NCBI GenBank assembly: GCA_022497145.1
Contig: MU385982.1
Span: 1 to 64,000, forward strand
Source: Rostrohypoxylon terebratum
Lineage: Eukaryota; Ascomycota; Sordariomycetes; Xylariales; Hypoxylaceae
Length of the DNA: 64,000 nt
Direction: 5' to 3'
In this document: in pieces, positions 1-12,553 of the stretch
How the letters are laid out: every line of letters starts with the position of its first letter
Position numbering within the stretch: position 1 is the stretch's first letter
Made by a program: the position numbers and the translations under genes
Notes under the pieces: generated by a model
The model's database searches: none
Told to the model about the DNA's origin: nothing
The model's input: the letters and a program-made list of their open reading frames with translations, nothing else

Positions 1-823
1 TGAATCGGGGTTCCTCTCTCCTTGATTCATCGTTTCAGTCACGTGACCCTCGGATTATTCCTTCCTCCGTGGGGTCTTTATTTGGGGTCGTGACAGGTAG
101 CGCTGTACCTTTTGTGAATTTCCCTGCATCTCGATCTGAACTTTGCTGTCAGCTTCGCGGCATCGTCCAAAAAAAAAGTTTTGGAGTTGGCTATATGCAA
201 ATGAGTTTCTGCGAAACGATGTCCTTGGCCAATACCTTGCGATTTGACCAAATGCAGAAGTACCCCAAAGTGACATCTGAAGAATCCTTCTTTTATGGGG
301 GCTAAGGGGCTAAAAACTGCTGGTGTTGGTTTTGTATTCGGGGGCGAAAGCTTTCCTATCGTGAGCCTTCAAATAATTGAAATGTGACTAGTCACATTTC
401 AACACAGCATGTGAACACGTAGGTGAACATCTAAATAGTAGATGATTAAGAGGTACTTACCGACGGAAGATAATCCAGGCATATCGTGAAGTAAAGTACC
501 TAGACAGACAAACTCGAATTAGGTAAGAGATAAAATATCATTTGCATGTCGAATATCTGGTGTACCACTCAGAGAGGTCCGTAAACTTACTCGCTACCAA
601 CAGATGAGAGATAATGACATCTTTGAAACCTCCGCTTGGGGGCCGTGATCGCGAGTGATCTTCGGAAGGCAAACGGGGCGGTGTAATACTGGTCAAGAAT
701 GACTAAAAGGGGAAATCGTAGGTTGGAGACTGCTACGTAGTATGGTCTGGGAAACCCTTGCCACGGGAAATTCTATTGCATTGGGTACCGGCAACCTGGG
801 TTGCGGTTATTCCTGGATTTACC
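1..823. other. intergenic / left edge, no gene seen
   Basis: No open frame here has a recognisable protein. The two short overlapping frames at about 55-305 lie on opposite strands and look like chance. A short palindrome (gaaatgtgactagtcacatttc) lies near 379-400. The stretch is the 3' flank of the eIF2B gamma gene on the minus strand. Confidence 0.6.
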
Positions 824-2750
824 CTATCCTAACATGGCGGTATCCCCGTCACCTCCGTCAATGTCGTCCAATGCTTCCCGCATTTCTTGCTCACTGGCCT
901 CCATTCCGGATGAGCTCATGAGTTTGCTCTCTTTGTCCTCGGCTACAATTTTGTTAGTTGATATATCACACCGCCTCGTGGCACCACGGGAACAAGGGTG
1001 GTGTGGGATGAGGGCGAGGACGAGGGTGAGGATGGATTTGGGATGAGACTTACTTCTCGGTTCTACCAACAGATTTTCCTGCACCTCACAATCTGTGAGC
1101 GTGGACCCTTCTCCGACTTCACTCCTCCTACCTAGGATGCAGCGAGTCAGTTTGCAGCCTTTGCCGACTACCACGCCATCCATCAGAAGGCATTGGAACA
1201 GTTTTGCACCTTCCTTAATTTGACAATTAGCTCCAACGACGCTCTCTTTGATTGACGTCTTCTCTTCCACCATCACATTTTCGGCAATTAGAGTATCTTG
1301 TCTGGTGATGGTGGTCCGCGGCTTGACGCCTTCCGGGTAAGCAACTTTTTTGGAGTGTGCAAACGGGGACGCAGCTTCGGGGCCCGTTTCTTCGATAGAG
1401 GGGAGCTTTGCTAGCTGCAACGACACGGCGAGGAGAAGTTGAGCCGTGTCCACTCGACGGAGTAGCGGAGCTTCCGTATGACTAGGGTGTATATACGCCA
1501 GAATAGGTGGGACGGCGGGCTCTTCCGGCTTGTCGAGTAGTCCGTCGCCATGCCTCTTGTGATCCTCTACGGAAGGAGAGGACTCGAAACGACCTCTTGT
1601 CGGGGACACAAGAAGGCTCTCCTCTACTAGATCTTCATTCTTCTGTGCCGATTTGTCTCCTGTTGGTGTTACACTACGACCTCCGATGACCTGCTTCATT
1701 TTCAACTTTCCGAATAGTCCCGTTTCCCAATTGGCCTTTGCCCACCAGCCAATCACATCTTCTCCGATGGTTTCTAGACGTTCGTTCTCACAGATGAAAT
1801 CCAAGATCCATTTCGGTAGAATGTAAATGTGAGCGTCTCTATGTGTTGTCAACATTCTAAGCTTAGGGTGAGTGCGTAATAAACCGTGTCGTATCGGGAA
1901 ACTCTTTTTTTCATCCATTAGGTCATTAAGTGAGTCCTTTGGCATGGAATAAGTCAAGTAGGATAGCTGTGGTAGGATTGAATCTTTAGACGTCGGAACT
2001 GTCGGGATAGTCATCGGCGTAGTTATGATAAAATCTGTCTCCTCGCCCTTCACAGGGTTGGCCGTCTTCGTCTCATACCATACTCCTAAGCCTCCATTAC
2101 AGTATGGTGGTTGATCATTGCCTAGAAGATCCGGGAGGCTGGCAGCCTTAACCATCCATGCCTGCAAGAGCTTATCGCCTCCAAGCTCGCAAACCAGATC
2201 GCATGGTAAAACAATGAAATCAGACGTGACGAGATCTCGAATTTTGGGAAGCCGTAATATCTCAGCTGTACCTGTATTCTGATCAAGTCCTTGGGGTGCT
2301 ACCAGATCCGGTCGAGGATGAGGTAAAGCAGTAAGGAAAGGATTTGTATTCAGAGCTGTGGTAATAGCTTCAGCTGCTGAAGGGGGGCAGATAAGAGTGA
2401 TGTCTACATTTTGCAACACATGTTAACATTAACGAACACAGTAGCATAGCCTTACTATGTAGCAAAGATAGAAGATATATAATAAACATGTCGCTTGGAA
2501 GTTCAACCACCTCGGGAGTTGAGTTCGTTCTCAGCTTATAGGGGTAGAGGTGGGTAACCGAAATAGCAGAAACATGCTTACTCGTGATTCCCGTGCGATA
2601 GCAGAAATCAATGGGATACCAAACCATAGGTCGGTTTGCGATAGGTAACAGAGCCTTTGGATTCTCATCTGGGTTTGATGTGAAGGTTGGGAATGAAGAT
2701 CCGGGTCCACACAGAATGAGGGCTTGGAGGCCCGTCGCAGCGTGGGGCAT
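824..2750 (-). CDS. GCD1: translation initiation factor eIF2B subunit gamma (Gcd1-like)
   Basis: This is likely the gamma subunit of eIF2B, the guanine nucleotide exchange factor that recycles eIF2-GDP in the cytosol. Three exons fit: 2750-2582, 2403-1054 and 942-824 (545 aa). Introns have GTAAGC/GTAAGT donors and TAG acceptors, and both are phase 1. The N-terminus (ALILCGPGSSFPTF, then PKALLPIANRPMVWYPID) is the nucleotidyltransferase-like fold of eIF2B gamma/epsilon. A TGTAEILRLP motif and an LPCDLVCEL motif follow. The C-terminal part has hexapeptide left-handed beta-helix repeats (SVVGANCQIKEGAKL, then VVVGKGCKLTRCILG). The last exon is short and acidic. The alternative eIF2B epsilon is unlikely because there is no C-terminal W2/HEAT region. 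The start is the first ATG that opens the conserved N-terminus. The gene is divergent from the Pex22-like gene. Confidence 0.88.
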
Positions 2751-3919
2751 CTTGACGAGCCCTGACGAGCCCTGATGGAGGGGTTGCCCGGATGAGATAA
2801 AAGCCTTGAGATGGTAAAACGACTTTGGATCTGATATTCAAGTGTTAGTTTGGTAACTATGTATGTCATTCAGCGAGCGATATAAATACCTAAGCGTTTG
2901 CAATGTATTTCTAGAGGAGCAATCAGGTGATTTAACTAAGGCGCAAAGCTATGTGATGTGGTATTATGCCGCTCACTTGAAATCCTGAGTCACTCACGAT
3001 GCTTCAGTGTTGAAAATACGCAGCTGAGTTCTAACGCCTAAATGCGCTAAAGAATCCAGGTCCCCATCTGCCCCATCCATGTCGTACAAAATAAAATCAT
3101 TTATCGATAACGCTGAATATCCAATCATAACCGCGCCTCCCTCTTTGGTAAGCCCTCGGTGTGGTGTTTCCCCTCCAACCAATCAAAATAGTCCTGTGGT
3201 ACTTCGTATCGTAGCTACCAATTGTTTCTGCAGGGGTGTCCGGGACCTCGGCGGAAGCTGTGACCAGCCACCTCATTGCCTAGGTGCTCCTGTGTACACA
3301 AGGAACTTTCAGCTTCAGCTCTCTCCTAGATTCTCCAGATTCTGCAGATTCTGTCTCAAACCTTGGAAATAACCTTGGAGCTTGAAGAAATAGAATTCGC
3401 CTTGTTCGTATTTGACTTATTATTCATTCGCTGCTTTGCTCCTGCCGCTGTCGCCGCCGCCCGCAGCTAAACCACAACAACAAAGCTCCAAGGCTCCTTC
3501 AGGGCAGCAGGGTTATTACACGTAGCCCCAACCCCATTCATTTTCTTATTAGTGGAGGATTAGGTGTTACCACTTGCTTGTCCCCAGCCCGCATTTTCCA
3601 GGTTCGACCGTCGCAAGCAACCTTGGAACTTTACCACTTACAACCCCATTTTCCAACAACGAACAGCGAACAGCGAACAGCATACCACGAACAACTTGGA
3701 ACGAACAACGAACGGCTAGGTCTCTCGGTATATGGTTTTCTTTCTTTCTTATCTACCTTGACCTAGGTATCGCTATCTGCCTTAAAACAGCAAAAAGCTC
3801 TTTCGATCGGGTCGCGGTCGGATTGCTTGCGTTGTGATCTGCATATCACTATTTACTCCACTGCTCCGTGCGAGGGCCTGCTTCATAGGCTTAATTTTGC
3901 GATGGTCCAACCTGAATAA
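2751..3919. promoter_or_regulatory. divergent intergenic region between eIF2B gamma and the Pex22-like gene
   Basis: About 1.17 kb separates two genes that point away from each other, so it should carry both promoters. Directly seen are a pyrimidine-rich tract with repeated ATTCT units near 3325-3355, and a short run of repeated GAACAGC/GAACAAC units at about 3660-3715 just upstream of the Pex22-like start. No supported coding region is present. Confidence 0.5.
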
Positions 3920-5299
3920 ATGTCGTCGTCGTACGAATCCTCGAGCTCCCGCCGGAGGGGCGCCTGGGGCCACTGGGTTCCTCTCGTCGTCACCCTCACC
4001 GTCGCGACAGTTGGTGTCGCCGCTTGGGCATGGAGCCAACGCACTACCGAACACGAAGAAGAAGAGACCGATCCTGAGCCTGCCGACCTTGATTACGAGA
4101 ACGCCGACTATGGCGAGAATCCACCCTACGGTGCAACCGGAAGACCATCTCGTCCAGGCGACGGCGCCAACTCTTCCTTCCGAGCTGATGACGCCAGCTA
4201 CGGTGTCGGCGAGATACATCCGGAAGCAAGTGGCGTCTCTGCAGGATGGGGATCGCAGGTCTCTGGTGCTCTGCGACGGACTCCTAGCCCGCAACAATTC
4301 CTCTCCAACGCCAGCAAGACGGTCGCGGCAGGAATGGCAGGAGTTGGTGCAGCCTTTGGTAGTGCGCTAGCTGCTATACGAGAAGATGATAAGAATGCTT
4401 ATGCTGACCATGAGACTTGGTCAGAGGAAGCCGAGGCTCGAAAGGAGAAATCGCCGCCACCTCAGCCTAGAGAATCTAGCAAACGGCGAAAGACGGTCGC
4501 GATCGTGGTTTCAGCAGACACCAACATAGATGAGTTTGACACCGAAGGGTTTCACGAACACGCCGTAGGATGATAGCACCTAACATGAAAGAGACTGTAA
4601 TTCTGGTTTGCTAACTGATACGCAGTCGATTCTCACGCACATACCTCGGACAGTCGACTTCTCTAAAATTAAACTATTTGTCCTTATTTACGCGCCAGGT
4701 TTGAAGGATACTGCTCTGGAGACATCCGCTAGCAATCTGCCTCCAGCGTCTTTGAGTTCGTCATTCTCTAACATCGCAAACGAGCAAGCCCACACGCCAG
4801 GAGAGGAAGTGAAGAGTCCATTGTGCGTAGAAGAGCTCCGCCATCATGAAAGTCCAGTTAACTAATTCAAAAACCCAGGTTAAGCTCTACAGCCAATACG
4901 CCATTCAATGCAATCTATTCGCAAGCCTTAGCGCTGGTGGAAAAGGAGGCCATGATTCTACCCTTTACCTCGGCTAACGGTCATGTGCATATTCTTCGAC
5001 ACCTGCAGCCTGAAGTTGTTTACCTCCAAGAGTCTCTTGCTGGTGACGACGGAGCTGTGGTTACGCAGCTGCAGTCTTGGCTTAAGTACGATGTAATATT
5101 GGTGGTTGGAGCTGATGGTGGCCACGGCGGGCTCGCGGATAGCGAGTCGGAAGCCGAAACAGCTGAGAAGAAGACAAAGAAAGAGACAGATTTGTGGTGG
5201 CAACGAGAAGAACGTGTTGGAAGAGGAAGAGGTGTGGTAGTTGTTGACGGCCTACGTGTTGGTGACGACTGGGCGCGTCGGGTTCAAGGCAAAGAGTGA
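3920..5299 (+). CDS. Pex22-like peroxisomal membrane protein
   Basis: This is a probable fungal peroxin-22-like protein. In yeast Pex22 anchors the ubiquitin-conjugating enzyme Pex4 at the peroxisome for Pex5 recycling. Three exons fit: 3920-4564, 4626-4851 and 4893-5299 (425 aa). The first junction (phase 0) joins FHEHA to SILTHIP. The second intron is only 41 nt and its donor is less certain. One transmembrane segment lies near residues 18-38 (VPLVVTLTVATVGVAAWAW), followed by an acidic, disordered stretch. The conserved core has KIKLFVLIYAPGLK, then NAIYSQALALVEKEAM, then HVHILRHLQPEVVYLQESLAG, and ends in VVDGLRVGDDWARRV. I recognise this order from proteins named peroxin 22-like in related fungi. 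The short N-terminal anchor and cytosolic domain fit that role. The exact assignment is inference. Confidence 0.65.
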
Positions 5300-6302
5300 T
5301 AATATCTTAGAATTACTCTGAGAATGGTGGCATGAGTGGAACGTACGTATGAATTGGCGGCCTTGTTTTTGCACTTTCTGAAATAAATTTGGATTTTTGG
5401 TCACGTATATTGTAACGGCAGTTGTATGAATCACCTCTTGCATAGTACTAGGTAGTAGTAGGTACCTGTCCTAACCCGGGTTTGGTCACGAGCAAGTACT
5501 TATAACCGAGAACTGACCAGGCTATGTAAGCAATAAGAAATGTATATATTGATACTGATTATGTTCTGATTATGTTTTGCCTTGGAAGTATACCTATCCA
5601 TCATAAATGTTAGGTATGCTGACAAGTGTTACTAGTTAGAAGTGTATGTGTATGTACTTAAAACCAGTGTTTCGCAGATACCTGCACATGTAAGATCAAA
5701 GTTCAAACAAACCTCGGATGACACTGTCAACTTTCAAGTGCAACTGGGTGTTTGTTGTGGCGGTGCAGATGTGGCTTGCGCAGTTGAACCCTTGTATCTA
5801 GTACATACATACATAGTACTACGACCAAATAGTATGACCAAAGTGGAACCAATTGAGCAGGAGCGGCTGATGAGGCTCAATTTCAACTTTACCTTTTCGC
5901 AGTCGATCGTCTTTCAATCACTAACACAACCTTGGAAGATCAACCCCACACAAAGCAAACACTCAACAACATCTTTTCAGCTTTTGCATCACACGACCGG
6001 CTATCGTCAGTCTGCATTATCAAGTCTTCGTCGCATATTGCTTAATATTGTTTTCGATGCCACTCGTACCCGATCCGGCGCTGATTTCCGGTCTATTCCC
6101 TATTAGTCGCGCGCGCGCGTTCTAATATTCTTACTACCTACTACTTACCACTTATCTCTTACCACCTACCCTTATTCCCACCACCACTACCCTTTCATCC
6201 ATTCATATTCATTGTCAATGTTCATATCAAATGATATTTTGGTAGTCCGCTCCTTCAATCTCTAGTCGCTTCATCGGTGGCGCAGAGCTGTCGGCTGCAG
6301 CC
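5300..6302. other. intergenic region, 5' flank of SPT20
   Basis: No supported gene lies here. The open frame at 5642-6106 has no recognisable domain. The last 200 bases are pyrimidine-rich with CCACCTACC/TTACTACC units and a (GC)5 run at about 6108-6117, which is usual for a promoter and 5' leader in this type of genome. Confidence 0.5.
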
Positions 6303-9237
6303 ATGGCTCCCATCGTCGTCAATTCCACTATCACGCCCACGTCTAAGATCAAACGACCACCTCCCCCCGGCATCCAGACAAATGGAGCATCATCATCTCA
6401 GTCTTCTCCGTCACCGAACATGTCGGCTAAGCGTCCTCCGCCTGGTGTAGCAAAGCAACAGCAACAACAGGCATCTAACTCCGGTACTGCTAATGGTACC
6501 AATGGAACCTCCCATCGGCCTAGCGTCGCCCGCTCCAGACGCGACACTGCTAATCAAGGCTCTGCTCGTCATCAGAGAAATAATGCGTCTCTGAGATCCG
6601 CCACTCTGGCGCCTGATCCGTCCTTGATCCAATCTTTCGAGCCGCGCCCAGCAGGTACGGGGAAATGCTTACAGTCATTTAGTCGCGGTTTATGCTTACA
6701 ATGAAGTAGTATTGACCGATTCTTACATCTTGAAAAAATATGCCGGACAGCCCCCCTCTCTCATCGTCCATCTCCACGCCACTCATTTCCGATTCGACCA
6801 GCAAGATAGCGTCTTCCCATATAAGTCGCCGATGCGACTATTTCTCGATCACGTCAAGAGTCGAACCATACCTCACGACATGCTTCCAGATTTGAACGAC
6901 GGCGGCGTCGTCTTCTACGAGGGCTGTCTAATCGTGCAAATACATGACCACAAAACACCCGCGCAGGCCAAAGATGTCGCGCGTCCAGCCTCTAAGTCGA
7001 GCTCGGAGAAACCGTCCTCCATCCATAATTACAACCCTTACATCACGCCCTCTCCATATGCCCCGTTTCCCAAAGACAGCGCGCGAGACGGCCTTTCCGG
7101 AGGCGACGAGAAGCCTGCTGATAAAGATCCGAAGGATAAGGATAATATGCCAGCACCGCCTGCTCCGAGCGACGGACAGAAAAGCAAAGTTCCACCCAAG
7201 GCTAAAGTCTTCACGGTCGTCCTACACCCAACCCCACAGAGCTTGCATGCGGATTTAATGATAAAGGCATCGACTCCGCGCAACTCCGGAGATGCGAAGG
7301 CTGGCGCCGAGTCCGGCATGGTTCCCGCTACCCCGATATCTGCCGTACCCCAAACGCCGACCACCTCCGGTATGCCACCGCCGGCTAAGAAGATCAAACG
7401 TGAGAAGATGGAGTTAGATGCGAGCAACATCCGCGCTGCAGAGGCGCAGATATTACTAGCAACTGCCCCGCTAGTACGCCTCGAAGTCCCCAGGAGTAAG
7501 GAAGAGGCCATCGAATTCCTCAACAAGATGATCGACTCCCATCATTCGGAAGCACCGCCGAAACCGAAGACCAGGAAGCGGACTGTGGCCGAGAGGGCTG
7601 CCGACGAAGCTCTGGCTGCAGAGCAAGAGAAATACATGCTCACGTATGACGAACGACGCTCAGCTAGCACAGGCGGCGCTCAAGCCGGTGCTGACGATGC
7701 CGATGGGAATGGACAGTCGGGCACGACTGCTTTCGAACCTCGCTTTGAACGTTTTAAGGTCCTCGCTGATATCAAAGCAGAACATGAGGCTAAGAAGGAG
7801 CTGGAAAAGGCCAGACAGCAAGAAAACGAACGCAAGCTTCAACAACAGAAGCAAGAACAGGCCGCATTGCAGCGACAGCAGGCCGAGCAGGAGAAAGTCC
7901 GTCGCGAAGAGGCTCAACGACGGGAACGACAACAACAACAGGAAACACAGCGACGTGCTATGGCCCAACAGGCACAAGCTCAGGCTCAGGCACAAGCTCA
8001 GGCGCAAGCTCAGGCGCAGGCGCAGGCACAAGCACAGGCCGCTCAGTCACCTCAGAATACCCAAATACCGCAATCATCCCACGGACATCCCGCTCAGAAC
8101 GGATTGCCCAACGGCGTTCTGCAGGCTCAAGCTGCACCCAGATTCCCGCAACAAGTCTCGCAACCGCCTGTGTCGTCGCCGGACGTTCGCCAAAACACGC
8201 CGCAAAATATGTCGAGTCCCATGGTTGGCAACGCGCCTATGCAGCAAACAAACTCGGGTATGGGAGCAAGCCCTCCAAGATCGTCTTCTGTGGCTCAGGC
8301 TCATGGACCAATGTCCGCGCCAATGGCTGTCAGCATGTCTGCCAGAGGTAGCCAGCAGAGTCACCCTTCGAACACGCCTCGCATGCCGAGTGCAACACCG
8401 CAGATGTCACACGGCACTCCCATCAACCGACCGATGCCTGCTCCACGGATGACCCAAGCCAGTCCTCCACCGGGCATGATGGCGCAGAACTCTCACATGG
8501 GCCAAATGATGATGGGAAGCCAGCCTATGGGCCAAACTATGTCTAATCAGGCGGTTGCTGTCATGAATCACCAGCGTGCCATCGCGGCACAGCAGCAGCA
8601 ACAGTATCAAGCCTTGCAAAATGCTGGCATGGTTAACAGACACACCCCGCAAATGCAAATGCAGATGCAGCAGCAGATGATGTCAAGGTCGATGATGGGC
8701 ATGGGCAACGCGCAAAATCCCAACATGGCAAACCACAACATGATGTCTGCGGCTCAACAAACCTCAATGGCACAACGCTATCAGCAACAAATTAATGCTA
8801 TGCAACAACAACAACAACAGCAGCAGCAGCAGCAGCAGCAGATGCCAGGGCATATACCCAACCAGCAGATGGGGAATCAAGGCTTCATGGGAGTCAATGG
8901 TATGAATCCCGCACACATGGCAGTTTTACAGCAGCAGATGCAGCAAATGCAGCAACCAAATCAGGCAGCGAACCCCCCAAGCCAACTTACGCTACAAATA
9001 CAGCGGCAGCAGCAGATTATCTACAGACAAAATATAGACCGTTACGCAGCACCATACGGCGGTCCTCAAAATATGCCCGTGGAAATTCACAATCAGTTCA
9101 AGGTGAGCTGTATGAAGAAGGCGCAGGAAATTGTGCGGGGGATGATGCAACGCCAGCTGCAGATGCAGAACAGGATGCAGCAGGGCATGCAGGATGGGAT
9201 GAACGGGATGAACGGAATGATGCAGCAGGGCATGTAG
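6303..9237 (+). CDS. SPT20: SAGA complex subunit Spt20
   Basis: Spt20 is a structural subunit of the nuclear SAGA transcription coactivator. Two exons fit: 6303-6654 and 6710-9237, with a 55-nt phase-1 intron (959 aa). The Spt20 domain starts just after the intron. It carries VLTDSYILKKY, then SLIVHLHATHFRF, SPMRLFLDHVKS and GGVVFYEGCLIVQIHDH. After a disordered insert the domain continues with AKVFTVVLHPTPQSLHADL and AEAQILLATAPLVRLEVP. A basic coiled coil follows around residues 450-520, then a run of Gln-Ala dipeptides encoded at about 7969-8040, a pure Gln run near 8797-8841, and a Met/Gln-rich tail. Such tails are usual in fungal Spt20. The first exon is Pro/Ser-rich. The start is the only ATG in a good context before the domain. 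Confidence 0.88.
7969..8040 (+). repeat. in-frame Gln-Ala hexanucleotide repeat in SPT20
   Basis: Tandem units of the form CAGGCN/CAAGCN encode about 12 Gln-Ala dipeptides. The synonymous third positions vary, so the array is not freshly expanded, but it is long enough to slip in length between strains. Confidence 0.85.
8797..8841 (+). repeat. polyglutamine run in SPT20
   Basis: A pure Gln stretch of about 14-15 codons, first CAA then CAG, lies in the Met/Gln-rich tail of Spt20. The sharp switch from CAA to CAG blocks suggests growth by slippage. Confidence 0.85.
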
Positions 9238-10641
9238 TACAGCCATCAATATCACCAAGCTGCTGACATCGTCATCGAGCTGCTCCGTCATCTTGTCCAC
9301 CATCCACTTGGCCAGAGTCGTCGTCAAGCTGCTTCCGTTTATAGGGGGATGCTGCGTATCTGGCGTCCGGGCAACTAAGGATGTCGAGCTCACGGGGGAC
9401 CCAAATATTTCCATGCAGAAATGGATTGTACAAATACATATACCTCATGTTGAGGGTTAACAGGATGGCGTTATGGAAAGTCATCGGCGTAAAGGCTAAG
9501 GGGCACTTGCATCGTTCACAAATTTTCCGTACAATCATGGGGGTTCGGGTTGTACTTTTCATTATACCCATTTGGCAGGTTCATTTACGGCATGACGAAT
9601 AACAAGTGAAAGGGTGAGGGCGAGGGCGAGAGTGAGAGTGGTGGAGGTGGAGGTGGATAGTGCTTAAGCTATGTACCTCAGAACGACGGTTAATTGTTTT
9701 TGAATGAAGTTGAGAAGTTATCAGGCGGTCTTATACTTATTGCTTCGAGCGTCTCAGACCACTCGTAGTAACTAGCTATAAGTTTTGCCAATTACTTCAG
9801 TGTTAGATAGCTTCGAATGGACCATTACTTCAATGTTGTATCACCTTTTATCCCCTCTCGTGGAGGGATAGCCTTCCAATATTAAGGGGGAGCCTTCTCC
9901 TCAGATCAAATGCTTGTCACGTGAATGATGAATAGCGTCAGTACTTTGTACCTCGGTACAAGTTACAACGGTACATGATATCGTACATCAGACCTCAGAG
10001 TCTCAGACTCCAGAGAGAGTAAGAGCTGCTTATATAAGCATACTGACCTAAGCAGCTAGGTAAGCATGGGGCATCTTTTTTAAGTCCGGTAACCCCTGCA
10101 AGGTATGACGAGGGAAGCTTTGAATTACCTAAAGCCAAGCAGGCCAAGTCCAAGTTCACATTTTAATCGCAACCTTGGACTCGCTTTCACTTTCAACTTT
10201 CATCGTCATCGACGCAAATGGGACTTAGATCGTGACAAGCCCTTGGCAATCTACCAATCTACCATGATCGCATAAGTCCCGAAAAGGCTTGTTTTTTCTA
10301 TTACTCGGGTAGACAATCCAGGTCGTCGTCAGGTCTTCCTGTACTTCCTGTACAACTAACTTCTTTTTTTCCTTACTGCTAATCACGACTCCATTATTTC
10401 CATTATTCCGTTACTCCATATTTGTATTTACATAACCGACTCCCTAGAATCTCTCGGCTTCCTTCGATCACATTCTATCCATACGTCCACCGACTATCAT
10501 CATCTAACCGTCGGATCCGACTTCAAATTCATCATCGCATTCGCATCCTAGAAACGTACGTAATCTGCGCAACCCGACCTCCTACATACACCCGAAACGA
10601 CTGCCCGCATCGGCAAATAAAACACCTAGTTCTCAGACATC
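9238..10641. other. intergenic region between SPT20 and ATG27
   Basis: No supported gene lies in this 1.4-kb stretch. Seen are a purine-rich GAGGGCGAGGGCGAGAG tract at 9616-9632 and short palindromic GTACC/GGTAC clusters near 9945-9980. The last 300 bases upstream of ATG27 are C/T-rich and probably promoter and 5' leader. Confidence 0.5.
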
Positions 10642-11847
10642 ATGAGAGTCCCATCACTGCAAGCGGCAGACGCCGCATTACTTCTATCTCTCCTACTAGC
10701 CCCCCTGCCAACGGAGGCGATGTTCAGGTGTAACCAAATCGTCGCCGATAAGCAAAAGTTCGATCTTTCCGCGTTGGGCGGCCCACACTCCGTCGTGGTG
10801 AGCCACATCATCAGCGACGCTGCACACAACACAACGTACACCTTGGATATCTGCCGACCTCTTAAGAAGAAGGGAGACGTGAAGAAGGATGAACAGTGCA
10901 CGAACGGCGCTCAAGGTATGTTGCTAACGTTGCTGCATCGCAGTTACTCTTCCCTCTTTTTTTTGTCGGGTTGGGTCACATTGTATGCTCACGTGTCTGG
11001 ATGTTTTAGTTTGCGCTATCAGACGTATAGGGGACGCGTTCGAGAAAGCTACCCCCATCGCAGGCAACCTACAAGATTTGGGGGGTGGCCCCCTTGATCC
11101 GGAAGTCACGCGATTGAGCACTTCCGACTCGAACTCGGACTCAAAGAAAGAGGGTCTGCGCTTGGTGATGAAGGGTGGAAAGGACGAGACCGATAGCGGT
11201 GGGAAGCGCGACCAGAGAGCTATCATCGAGTTCATTTGCGATGCTAGCCGGAACGGGACGGAGGGCGAATACGATCCCGCTGATGACAAATACGAGCCGA
11301 GCGATGATCCTTTGATGCCTAGAACGAGCCCGTTGCTATACCGTGCTGATGACGGCAAGGGCGATGGCGGCAACGATGGTGGGGATGGCAAGCCTAAGGA
11401 GGTTCAGCTGGGTATTGAAAACAACCCCAGCTTGATATTCGAGAGCTACGAACCGATGGCCGAGGACTCGAACATCGACGTCTTGCGCTTAACCTGGAAG
11501 TCTAAATACGCCTGCGAGAAGAGGAGCGACGGATCCGACGATCCTAGCGAGAAGCCAGATCCGCACTGGGGATTCTTCACTTGGCTGGTTATTCTGTGAG
11601 TGCTCCTCTACGTCTGGTCGAATCTATTGATAACTAACTAACAAAATCCAGCGTCTTCCTCGGAACGGCATCCTACCTCATCTTCGGCTCCTGGCTCAAC
11701 TACAACCGCTACGGGGCCCGAGGCTGGGACCTCATCCCCCACGGCGACACGATCCGCGATATCCCGTACCTGCTCAAGGACTGGACTAGGAGGGTGCTTA
11801 ACACGGTGCAGGGGAGCGGAAGTCGCGGGGGTTACAGTGCTGTTTGA
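10642..11847 (+). CDS. ATG27: autophagy-related protein 27 (Atg27)
   Basis: Atg27 is a type I membrane protein that cycles between Golgi, vacuole and pre-autophagosomal sites and helps deliver Atg9. Three exons fit: 10642-10915, 11010-11595 and 11652-11847 (351 aa). Donors are GTATGT and GTGAGT, and acceptors are TTTTAG and CCAG. The product has a hydrophobic signal peptide (about residues 1-27), then a lumenal region with paired Cys (FRCNQ, LDICRPL, EQCTN, VCAIRR, FICDAS, YACEK) that fits the MRH-type Atg27 domain. An acidic Asp/Gly insert follows. One transmembrane segment follows WGFFTWL near residue 285. The cytosolic end GWDLIPHGD, with RDIPYLLKDW, is typical of Atg27. The second intron splits the membrane segment. 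The length is somewhat above yeast Atg27 because of the acidic insert. Confidence 0.85.
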
Positions 11848-12553
11848 ACGTAGGAAACCTTGGGGTAGCGATGCGAAGAGAGAGCGTGGTAACGCAAGAG
11901 CCTTGCATCGGTTCCGGGAAGACGCAACCCGATCTTTTGGCGTTGGACGGCTGTCCGGGTTCGGTTCGGTGTTCTTAGTGTATTCGGGTTCGCTTGTACT
12001 ATAATAGGTCGGACTTTGGAGAGGGCTAATACAGTTCGGAATTTGAGTCATTTTATCGTGTGCATTTGAGAGCTGAGTTTGGGTACGTGTTACAGGGGGT
12101 CAGGTTAAGGTTAGTCTAGTTGCAGTTTGGGAATACTAACATCCATGATAGGAGCTGCAGGTGTGCCGTGAGTGGTTATAGAGGAGGTAGAGAACTTGGA
12201 AGTACACATGAATATCACATCTTAGGCATCTTTGAGTATAGGTTTAAGAGCGTGTGTATTGTTGTCAGCAAAACAAAAGATACAATGGAATCAATGTCGT
12301 AAAATCGTAAAATCATAACAGTCAACCACGCCAATTCCACCTGTTCCTCCTTGAACTCCCATCGCTCCGTGATAATAAATCCATACTCCTTGCTTTGAAT
12401 TCTAGATTCCATAATCTCGTTACGAAGTACGCTTAGGGGTTCCTGAAGTGACATCTGCTAGTATTGGTGTTAGTCAAGGCCATCTTGCTAGCTAAAGTAA
12501 ACGGCGTACTCGAAAGCAGTTTCCGGCTAAGAGGCCTGAGAACCAGCGTTGTG
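11848..12553. other. convergent intergenic region, 3' flanks of ATG27 and zinc-finger copy A
   Basis: There is no supported gene. The segment at about 12300-12470 resembles segments downstream of zinc-finger copies B (about 13895-14010) and D (about 17065-17225). Shared features are a run of ATCATAA/ATCGTAA, then TTCCTC and CTCCCATC, then a short TCTTAAAGTGACA-like motif. The duplicated unit therefore seems to extend past the stop codon. Confidence 0.55.

Noticed and set aside
7646..8452. 268-aa Arg-rich frame within SPT20
   Set aside because: Out-of-frame reading of the Gln/Ala-rich coding repeats.
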